Assembly: GCF_004784465.1 (NCBI RefSeq)
Contig: NZ_SRRU01000009.1
Coordinates: forward strand, 248,001 to 312,000
Length of the DNA: 64,000 bases
Direction of reading: 5' to 3'
DNA from: Streptomyces griseoluteus
GTDB lineage: Bacteria; Actinomycetota; Actinomycetes; Streptomycetales; Streptomycetaceae
Notes under the pieces: model-generated
The model's input: the letters and a program-made list of their open reading frames with translations, nothing else
What the model was told of the DNA's origin: nothing
Databases searched by the model: none
Shown: piece after piece, positions 54,095 to 62,800 of the stretch
How the letters are laid out: each line of letters starts with the position of its first letter
Numbering within the stretch: position 1 is the stretch's first letter
Made by a program: the position numbers and the translations under genes

Positions 54095-54694
54095 TCTGCG
54101 GCTTCCCGGCACCGATCACCACCACGATGTATGGCGCTTGCTGAAGCGGGGCCCGCAGTCTCTTTCAGGGCCTCGACGGGCCGGGGTGGGCCTGGCGGTG
54201 CCCCGCTTCACTGCCCATTAGGCGTACGACGTGCCTCACCCGCGGCGATGGCTATAGGGCAAGCACATCGGCGTCCGCATCGCCCGCAAGGGAGTCGAGT
54301 CCAGCGAGTGACTCGGGCGCCGAAGGTGGGTCATCGAACGCACCATGTCCTGGCTGACCGGCTACCGCCGACTCAACCACCGCTACGAGCGGAAACCAGG
54401 CAACTACCTGGCCTTTCTCGGACTGGCCGCAGCCCTCCGCTGCTACAAACGACTCCTCAAACTGACCATGTAGGACACGGTCTTAACCGCGCGACTTTTA
54501 CGTCCCGAACGAAGGAGCCGAGGGTCGCGGGATGCCACCCCGGTTGGGCAGTGGCCCTCTCGCCGGGCAGGCACCAACAGGGACAACCCCAGCCGTCAGG
54601 CGCGGTTGAACTTGCTCGGCCAGTGAGCCGCTCTGGTCCCGCCGATACATACTCACAGAGGCCGATATCGGCAACTTCGCCCGTAAGTCGAAGG

Positions 54695-55249
54695 TCAGAC
54701 CACGTGCAATATGTGGTCGTCGGCGGATGATTTGGGTCCGTAGCAATAGGCGCCGCGACCTGTGGAGAGTAGCGGCGCGCCCAGTGATTCGGCGAGCAGG
54801 ATGGATGAACAAGAGGCAAGGACTTCGGCGCCGACCAATCGGTGGTCGGTGCACTTCGCGTAGGACTGGCCTGCAGCGATGGTCTCGGTCACCGAGGACG
54901 GCGACAGCTCGAAGCCGCCTTGTTCGTGAAACGAGCGCAATTCTCTGGCCGGCAGCTTTGTGTGCTGTTCGACGCATTCGTAGTCCCAGCAGTCGCGCAT
55001 GGCGGACGATACCGCCAGCGCGGCGCTCGACGCGATAAGCCTGATCTCGCCCCGTAACGCGGCTGCGCGAATCACGGCTGATCTGGGAGAATGGGACGTT
55101 GCTATGTTATACAAAGCGAATGAGTCGGTGACAGCTGTACTGTCCAGGGCGCCCAAGAGATCGTCTGGGGTAACCACCGCGAATGTTTCCTCGTCCTCGA
55201 GTAGGAATTCAGAGCGCACCCAGTGCCGCTGTTTACGGATCAGGTGCAT
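54695..55249 (-). CDS. PIN-like domain protein beside the thioesterase
   Basis: This 184-aa protein begins 16 bp after the thioesterase stop, in the same direction. The middle recalls a PIN nuclease fold: AVTDSFALYNIATSH at the first strand, AAALRGEIRLIASSAALAVS for the helix pair, and LAESLGAPLLSTGRGAYCYG near the end. The usual acidic quartet is only partly apparent, so nuclease activity is doubtful. ATG 55249 is chosen over GTG 55255; neither has a strong ribosome site. Its tie to peptide biosynthesis is unexplained. Confidence 0.5.
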   Translation of the reverse strand: MHLIRKQRHWVRSEFLLEDEETFAVVTPDDLLGALDSTAVTDSFALYNIATSHSPRSAVIRAAALRGEIRLIASSAALAVSSAMRDCWDYECVEQHTKLPARELRSFHEQGGFELSPSSVTETIAAGQSYAKCTDHRLVGAEVLASCSSILLAESLGAPLLSTGRGAYCYGPKSSADDHILHVV

Positions 55250-55265
55250 TCGCACGCGCCCAGGG

Positions 55266-56096
55266 TCAGCTAGGCAGCAAGCGATAAAGACGCCGGATTA
55301 TGTCCTGGGCGAGCAGGCGCTCGTGCTGGATGACGAAGAAGTGCCCGCCCGGCAGCACCGCTTCGGACACGCCCTCGCGGATCACTTCCGACCAGCTATT
55401 CACGTCACCGCCATCGGTGCCCGGGTCGGAGGAGCCGCGGTAGAAGGCAGCGGTGGTGTCGAGAGCTTCGGGCCGTTCAGATCGACGGTATGTCTTGCAT
55501 ATCCCGAAGTCCGCCCGGACCGCGGGCATGGCAAGCTCACGGAGTTCGGGATCGGCAAGCACATGCCTGTCCGGGCTTTCCAGTGCTTCCATCCTCAGCA
55601 TCACGGCTTGGTCGTCGTCGCAGTCGATGTCCAGGGGCTGTACCCGGTGTGGTGCTTTGCACGCGGCCAGAAACAGCGGGATCCCCGGGATTCCATGTGC
55701 GGTCTGCAACCGCGTGGCGACCTCGAAGGCCACCAAAGCTCCCATGCTGTGCCCGAAGAAGGCCAACGGCCGGTCGGCAAGTGGCAGGAGGGCGTCAACT
55801 GCCGAGTCGGCGAGTTGGCCCATGGAGCGGGCAGGTGGCTCCCCCAAACGCTCCTGCCGGCCCGGGTACTGGACGGCTACCACGTCGATCTCGGTGGGGA
55901 CCGCCCCGGGCCACGAGCGGAAGAAGCTGGCGGCCGAGCCGGCCGGTGGAAAGCAGACCAGACGCACCTTCGCGTGCGCTGGCGAGGGACGGTAATGGCG
56001 AATCCAACGGGCACGCAAGTCATCGGTCGACGTGCGGGCTCCGTAGGGAGGGGGATCACTCTGACGTTGCGCCAGCGGAGTACCTGGTATGTCCAC
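55266..56096 (-). CDS. Type II thioesterase of the NRPS cluster
   Basis: This 276-aa alpha/beta-hydrolase has the type II (RifR/GrsT-like) pattern: LVCFPPAGSAASFFRSW, the VQYPGRQERLGE loop, nucleophile motif GHSMGALVAFE, and the catalytic His in LPGGHFFVIQHE. These enzymes free stalled NRPS carrier domains by removing wrong acyl groups. GTG 56096 has GGAGGAAG upstream. The first 30 residues before RWIRHYRPSP are longer than usual. It is divergent from MbtH and the NRPS. Confidence 0.92.
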   Translation of the reverse strand: MDIPGTPLAQRQSDPPPYGARTSTDDLRARWIRHYRPSPAHAKVRLVCFPPAGSAASFFRSWPGAVPTEIDVVAVQYPGRQERLGEPPARSMGQLADSAVDALLPLADRPLAFFGHSMGALVAFEVATRLQTAHGIPGIPLFLAACKAPHRVQPLDIDCDDDQAVMLRMEALESPDRHVLADPELRELAMPAVRADFGICKTYRRSERPEALDTTAAFYRGSSDPGTDGGDVNSWSEVIREGVSEAVLPGGHFFVIQHERLLAQDIIRRLYRLLPS

Positions 56097-56451
56097 CCCG
56101 CTCTTCCTCCTGTTCCTCGCGCGTTCGCACCCGGATCCGCCGGCGTTCCTGTGACCCGGTCAGACGGTGCTTTTGTGTTCCTGATGGTTTGTCAACTTGT
56201 TTTGTGGTGAACGAACTTACGTGGAACATACGTCCTTGACGAAGCGGATGGCCATCCTTACGATCATCGCCTAAGTAGTCAAGACTGTCCGGAGTCCCTA
56301 CGCGGGAGTCGACGGAGCTTCGTCTGCGGGGGAATCGGGACGGATGTGTCCTGGTTGATGTGTTGATCGGACACCTGTCTCACGGTGTTGTCAGTACCCC
56401 TGCCGCGCCCTGTCGCCGGATCCACCGACATCGGAAGAACAAGGTTGCGGC
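56097..56451. other. Divergent control region of the NRPS cluster
   Basis: 355 bp between the thioesterase and MbtH genes, with unusually AT-rich blocks (TTGTTTTGTGGTGAACGAAC near 56192). It holds the promoter listed next and presumably the thioesterase promoter on the other strand. Confidence 0.6.
56236..56264 (+). promoter_or_regulatory. Sigma-70-type promoter for mbtH-NRPS
   Basis: TTGACG (56236-56241) and TACGAT (56259-56264) are separated by exactly 17 bp and lie about 190 bp upstream of the MbtH start. They match the HrdB consensus well for Streptomyces. The leader of roughly 180 nt leaves room for control. Confidence 0.6.
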
Positions 56452-56667
56452 ATGACGAACCCGTTCGAGGACGCAGACGGAACGTATCTGGTCCTGATCA
56501 ACGATGAGGACCAGTACTCCCTATGGCCCAGCAACATTGAGGTGCCCGCCGGGTGGCGGATCGTGCTCGAGGCGTCCCCCCGTCAGGAGTGCGTCGAGTA
56601 CATCGATGCCCATTGGGTCGATATGCGGCCCAGAAGCCTCCGTGAAGCCATGTCGTCCGGCTCCTGA
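56452..56667 (+). CDS. MbtH-like protein
   Basis: This 71-aa protein carries the family marks NPFEDADGTYLVLINDEDQ, SLWPSNIEVPAGW and YIDAHWVDMRPRSL. MbtH proteins bind NRPS adenylation domains and are needed for their folding or activity. It directly precedes the NRPS gene, with a 133-bp gap that carries a hairpin over its stop codon. Confidence 0.97.
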   Translation: MTNPFEDADGTYLVLINDEDQYSLWPSNIEVPAGWRIVLEASPRQECVEYIDAHWVDMRPRSLREAMSSGS

Positions 56668-56676
56668 GCCGGACGA
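56653..56676 (+). terminator. Hairpin spanning the MbtH stop codon
   Basis: TCGTCCGGCTC (56653-56663) pairs with GAGCCGGACGA (56666-56676), an 11-bp stem closing over the TGA stop. It may partly terminate or protect the transcript, adjusting MbtH against the much longer NRPS message. Confidence 0.55.
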
Positions 56677-56800
56677 CAACTGCTGAGGCTGGGGGACCGA
56701 GCACAGACGCGGCCGGCTTCTTTCGACGATCAGATCCGTAGCCCAGGGCCGCTGACCACAGATGCCTGGGAGTTTCGTTCATTTCAGGGGAAGACTTCAG

Positions 56801-59800
56801 GTGTCTGGTACTCGTGTGTCCTGGCCGCTGTCCGCTGCTCAGTCGGGCATATGGTTCGCCCATCAAATCAGCGTCACGGATCTCGAGTACAACGTGGCGC
56901 AATGCGTCGAGATTCATGGCCCCGTGGACGTGGCAGTCTTCCGGCTGTCCATAAACCAACTTCTGGCGGAAATGGAGACGTTCCGAGTCTCCTACACCGA
57001 AGAAGAAGGGGAGGTCCGTCAAACCCTCCTGCCTGAGCGCGGCTCGGGCCTGGTGTTCCACGATTTTTCCGGGGAACCGTCGCCCGACAACGCCGCCGAG
57101 TCGATCATCCAAGCGGACCTGGCCCGTAGACTCGACCTTCTGAAGGGTGACTGCCAGTACGCCTTCCTCCTGCTCAAACTCGCCGAGGACCACCATTTGT
57201 GGTACCAACGCGCCCACCACGTGGCCGTGGACGGCTACGGCGGCGCCCTGTTCACCCGCCGCCTCGCTGACATCTATAACGCACTGATCGCCGGCACCAC
57301 CCCGAGCGACACCCCCTTCGGTTCCCTCGCGGACCTCCTGAGCGAGGAGCGCGCCTATCGGGCTTCCGACGCCTTCGAACAGGACCGTGCGTACTGGTCG
57401 TCCCGCCTCGCGGACCATGAACCAGCGGCACCCGCGTGCACCCCGCCCAGGGCCAGGACCGTCGGACCGGAGGGATCTCCCTTGCCCGCCACCGTACGGA
57501 TCACCGCCCACCTGCCGACCAGCATCGGTGAGACGCTGCGCTCCATCGCGCGCGAAGCCAGGACCCACTGGTCAGTCGTCCTCACCGCCGCCACCGCCGT
57601 CTACTTCCAGAGCCTGACCGGCTCCTCCGACGTCCTCCTCAGCCTGCCCGTCGCAGCCCGCACGAGCCCGGTGTCACGCCGCACCCCCGGCATGCTCTCC
57701 AATGTCGTACCCCTGCGCGTGCCCGTGCCCGCGCACCACACGTTCCGGCAGACCATCACCGAGACGGCACGCGAGATGAAAGCGGCACTGCGCCACCAGC
57801 GCTACCGCCACGAGGACATGGTGCGCGACACCGGAGCCGGCTTCGGCAGAGGTCACTTCTTCGGACCCATGGTCAACGTCATGCCCTTCGACGACGGCCT
57901 GTCCTTCGGTGGCCACCGAGCCACGATGAGCAACCTCGCAAACGGCCCGGTGGACGACCTCGCCTTCGCGGTGTACGACCGCGCCGGTGAGAGCGGCCTG
58001 CGCATCGACCTCGACGGCAACACAGCCAGGCACACGGCCGAAGAAGTCGCCCTGCACCTGGAGCGGTTCCAGCGCGTGCTTCTCCTGCTGCTCAGCGATC
58101 CGCAGACTCAGGCCGGGCACGTCGATGTCCTGTCGGACGACGACCGCCGCCGCATTCTGCACGAGTGGAACGACACGGCGACCGACCATGCCGCCGACAC
58201 TCTGCCCGTGCTGACCGCGGCCTTCGAACGGCAGGCAGCGCGCACCCCCGACGCCACCGCCGTCGTGTACGACGACACCCGGCTCTCCTACGCGGAACTC
58301 AACAGCCGTGCGAACCGGCTCGCCCGGCTGCTCGTCGAGCACGGCGCCGGCCCCGAGCGCACGGTGGGACTCGCGCTGCACCGGTCCGTGGACCTCGTCG
58401 TCGCCATGTACGCGGTGGTGAAGGCGGGAGCGGCCTACCTCCCGCTGGACCCGGACTATCCGGCCGACCGCCTGCGCGGCATCCTCGCCGACGCCGACCC
58501 TGTCAGCGTGATGGCCTGCGACGCCACAGCGGGCCTGCTGCCGGACGGCACCCGCCACATCCTCCTCGACGATCCCGGCGTACGTGCGGCCCTGCTCACC
58601 GGCCCCGACACCGATCTGACCGACGCCGACCGCACCGCACCGCTGTCGCCCTCCCACCCCGCCTACGTCATCCACACCTCCGGCTCCACAGGGCGTCCCA
58701 AGGGCGTCGTTGTGACACACGCGGCTGTCGACAACCGGCTGGCCTGGATGCAGGCCGACCATCCGCAAGGCCCCGGAGACCGCGTCCTGCAGAAGACCCC
58801 GGCGGGCTTCGATGTCTCGGTGTGGGAGTTCTTCTGGCCACTGCGGGTCGGAGCGACCCTGGTCCTGGCGAGGGCCGGCGGACACCGGGACCCCGCGTAC
58901 CTCGCGGAGCTGATCCGCACCGAGCGGATCACCACCCTGCACTTCGTGCCGTCGATGCTCGCCGTGTTCCTGGCGGAGCCCACTGCCGCCCGCTGTGCGG
59001 AAACCGTACGCACCGTGTTCTGCAGTGGTGAGGCCCTGCCGCTACCCCTCGCCGCAGCCTTTCGCACCGCCTTCGGCACCACCCGGCTCGTCAACCTGTA
59101 CGGTCCCACCGAGGCCGCGGTGGACGTGACCGCCTGGGAGTGCCGGGACAGCGTTGAGACCGGGAGCGCGCCGATAGGCCGCCCCGTCGCCAATACCCGG
59201 GTCTACATCCTGGATCGCCGTCTGCGGCCCGTCCCGGTGGGCGTGGCCGGGGAACTTTACCTTGCGGGGATACAGCTGGCCCGTGGCTATCTGGACCGCC
59301 CCGCCCTGACCGCCGAGCGCTTCGTCGCGAACCCCCACGGCAACCCGGGCGAACGCATGTACCGCACCGGCGACTTGGCCCGCTGGCGCGCCGATGGCAC
59401 CGTCGAGTTCCTCGGACGCGTCGACTCCCAGGTGAAGATCCGCGGCTTCCGTGTCGAACTCGGCGAAGTCGAGGCCACTCTCACGACACACGACGGTGTG
59501 GCCCGGGCCTTCGTCATGCCGCACGAGCGGCACGGCGACACTCACCTCATCGCCTATGTCGTCCCAGCCCCCGGCACCGAGATCGACGGCTCCGAACTGC
59601 GTCGAGCCCTGAGGGAGCGCCTGCCCGAGTTCATGATGCCGTCGGTGGTGTCCGTGTTGGACGCGCTCCCGCTGACGGCCAACGGCAAGGTGGACCGGCG
59701 TGCGCTGCCAGTGCCGGAGTTCGGTGCCGCAACGCTCACGCGTGCGGCGCGCACGGTACGGGAGGACGTGCTGTGCGGAGTGTTCGCTCAGGTCCTAGGT

Positions 59801-62800
59801 GCGGAACGGGTCGGGGTCGAGGAGAACTTCTTCGATCTGGGCGGCCACTCGTTGTCAGCGACTCGTGTCGTCAGCCGCGTACGCGCGGTGCTCGGCGTGG
59901 AACTGCCACTGCGGGCAGTGTTCGAGGCACCGTCTGTGGCGTTGCTGGCGGAGTGGATCGATCGTGCCGAGGGTGCGCGGGCCGGGGTGTCGGCTGTGGA
60001 GCGGCCGGCGGCCGTGCCGTTGTCATTCGCTCAGCGGCGCATGTGGTTCCTCAATCGGCTGGAGGGCACCGACGCCTCCACCTACAACGTCGCCTTCGCC
60101 TTGTGGCTCGACGGCACGCTGGACCAGCAGGCGCTGGCAGCGGCGTTGGCAGACGTTATCGATCGCCACGAGTCCCTGCGAACCGTGTACCCGGAGGACG
60201 CGTCCGGCCAGCCGTACCAAAAGATCCTGCCCACGCACGCGGTAGCGCCGGCACTGACGACGGCCACCGCCGCCGACGCCGGCCTGCGGCGCGTCATGAC
60301 TGAGTTCACCACCCGTGGCTTTGACTTGGCCACCGAAGTTCCCTTGAGGGCACGGCTCTTCAGCCAGGACGAGACGTCGAACGTCTTGGTGCTCGTTCTC
60401 CACCACATTGCCGGTGACGGTTGGTCGATGGCACCTCTGGTCCGTGATGTGGCTACCGCCTACGAGGCGCGGATCGCTGGCAACGCGCCGGAGTGGGCGC
60501 CGCTGCCGGTGCAGTACGCGGACTACGCCTTGTGGCAGCGGGAGTTGTTGGGTGAGGAGTCCGATCAGGAAAGTGTGCTGAGTCGGCAGGTGGGGTTCTG
60601 GACGCGCGCGTTGGCGGGTGTGCCGGAGCAGTTGGAGCTGCCGACGGATCGGGCGAGGCCGGCGGTGGCCACGTTCCGTGGGGACACGGTTGCGGTGGAG
60701 ATCGGTCCGGAGCTGCATGCGGGTCTCGTGGGGTTGGCGCGGGAGTCGGGTGCGAGTGTGTTCATGGTGCTTCAGGCCGCGTTCGCCGTGTTGTTGTCGC
60801 GGTTGGGGGCGGGTGAGGACATTGCGATCGGTTCGCCGATCGCCGGCCGTATGGATGAGGCGCTGGATGATCTGGTCGGGTTCTTCGTGAACACGCTGGT
60901 TTTGCGGACGGACGTGTCGGGTGATCCGACGTTCCGTGAGCTGATCGGGCGGGTCAGGGAGACGGACCTGGCGGCCTACGCGCATCAGGATGTGCCGTTC
61001 GAGCACTTGGTGGAGGTGCTGAACCCGGCGCGCTCGATGTCACGGCATCCGCTCTTCCAGGTCATGCTCGTCCTCCAGAACAACGAGCAGGCAGACCTTC
61101 GCCTTCCGGGGTTGGAGTTGGGGGTCGAGCAGCTGGGGACGCAGACGTCCAAGTTCGATCTGTTGCTCTCCGTAGGTGAGCGGTTCGGCGTAGATGGTCG
61201 GATGCTCGGGTTGGAGGGGCACCTGGAGTTTGCGGTCGACCTGTTCGACAGGGCTTCGGCCGAGCGGCTGGCCGAGCGGTTCGTCCGCGTGTTGGGTGGC
61301 GTGGTGTCGTCGCCGGATGCGCGGGTCAGTTCTGCTCGGCTGTTGTCGGTGGGTGAGCGTGCGGAGTTGGTCCGGGGGTTCAATGACACGGCGGTGGAGG
61401 TGCCGTGGGTGTCGTTGCCGGAGTTGTTCGCGCGTGGGGTGGGGCGGTGTCCGGATGCGTTGGCTGTGGTGTTCGGTGATGTGCGGCTGACGTATGCGGA
61501 GTTGGATGCTGTTTCGGATCGTCTGGCGCATGTGTTGCGTGGCAAGGGTGCGGGGCCGGAGTCGACGGTGGCGTTGATGCTGCCGCGCTCGGAGTGGTTG
61601 CCCATTGCGTTGCTGGCTGTGGTGAAGACCGGTGCGGCGTATCTTCCGGTGGACCCGGAGTATCCCGCGGACCGGATCGCGTACATGTTCGCGGATGCGG
61701 AGCCGGTGTGCGTTATGGCTGTCAGCGCGACCGTCGGGCAGGTGCCGGAGGGGGCATCGGCTGAGCGGATTGTTGTTGACGCGGCCGGTTTCGGGGAGGT
61801 TCTTGCCGGGGTGCCGGCTGGTCCGGTCGGGGTGGGTGGTCTGCGGCCTGAGCATCCGGTGTATGTGATTTATACGTCGGGTTCGACGGGGCGTCCGAAG
61901 GGTGTGGTGTTTCCTGCGGGTGCGTTGGTGAATTTGCTGGTGTGGCATGCGGGGGTGATGCCTGCTGGTGGTGGGGTGCGGACGGGTCAGTTCGCGGCGT
62001 TGAGTTTTGATGCGGCGGCGCAGGAGTTGTTCTCGGCGTTGTGGCAGGGCAAGACGTTGGTGGTGCCGGGGGATGAGGTGCGGCGTCATCCGGTGGAGTT
62101 GGTGCGCTGGTTCGAGGCGCACGGTGTGGGTGAGTTGTTCGCGCCGATGCCGATGGTGGAGGCGGTTGCGGAGGCGGCCGCGGAGCTGGGTGTGGTTGTG
62201 CCGGCGTTGTGTGATGTGGCGCAGGCGGGTGAGGCGCTGGCGGTGCATGAGCGGGTGCGGGAGTTCTTCGCTTCGGTGCCGGGGCGGCGTCTGCACAACT
62301 ATTACGGGCCGACCGAGACGCATGTGATCACAGCGCTGACGCTGGAAGGCGATCCCGGGTCGTGGCCGGTGTTTCCCTCGATCGGCCGGCCGGTGGCCAA
62401 CAGCCAGGTCTACGTCCTGGACGACCGGCTTCAGCCGGTACCGGTGGGGGTGACCGGTGAGCTGTATCTGGCGGGTGTGCAGCTCGCGCGGGGCTATCTG
62501 AACCGTCCCGGGCTTACAGCGGAGCGCTTCGTGGCCAGCCCGTTCGGGGCTGCGGGTGAGCGGATGTACCGCACGGGTGATGTCGCCCGCTGGAATGCCG
62601 ACGGCACGGTGGAGTTTTTGGGGCGGGCGGACTTCCAGGTGAAGATCCGCGGCTTCCGAGTCGAACTCGGTGAGGTCGAGACCGCTCTCGCCGCGCACCC
62701 GCAGGTGGCTCAGGTCGCGGTGATCGCACGGGAGGACCAGCCAGGGGACAAACGGCTGGTCGGATACGTCGTACCGGCGAGTCGTGCAGAGGAACCGGAT

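Larger units (their letters stand above)
52516..54219 (-). mobile_element. IS110-family insertion sequence with defined ends
   Basis: The ends can be set to the base because the interrupted IS5 transposase frame tells what the empty site was. AG dinucleotides flank the insert at 52514-52515 and 54220-54221 (CT in the direction of its transposase), the duplicated core expected for IS110 elements. The element is about 1.7 kb: a long left end (53777-54219) upstream of the transposase and a 21-bp right end. No terminal inverted repeats are seen, as usual for this family. Confidence 0.9.
51967..54473 (+). pseudogene. IS5-family transposase split by IS110 insertion (51967-52515 and 54222-54473)
   Basis: The first part (183 codons from ATG 51967) contains EAVFAAIIYVLVSGCAWRAL, LDSAHVRAKKGG with a catalytic Asp, and ends at RLHADK. 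The second part begins AYDVPHPRRWL and contains GKHIGVRIARKGVES, RRRWVIERTMSWLTGYRR and AALRCYKRLLKLTM before TAG 54471. The two join in frame exactly at HADK/AYD. Two further stops lie in the second part (TAG after RRWL and TGA after ESSE), so it was already dead or has decayed since. Confidence 0.9.
51906..54485 (+). mobile_element. IS5-family insertion sequence interrupted by an IS110-family element
   Basis: The terminal inverted repeats are visible: TAAGACCGTG-cctcc-ATGGTCAGTT (51906-51930), and the complement of the right end (54460-54485) reads TAAGACCGTG-tcctac-ATGGTCAGTT. Removing 52516-54221 rejoins a 267-codon transposase frame. The original IS was therefore about 870 bp, normal for the family. 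Confidence 0.88.

Noticed and set aside
61040..62698. 552-codon minus-strand open frame, Arg/His/Pro-rich
   Set aside because: Shadow of the second NRPS module, no start signal or motifs.
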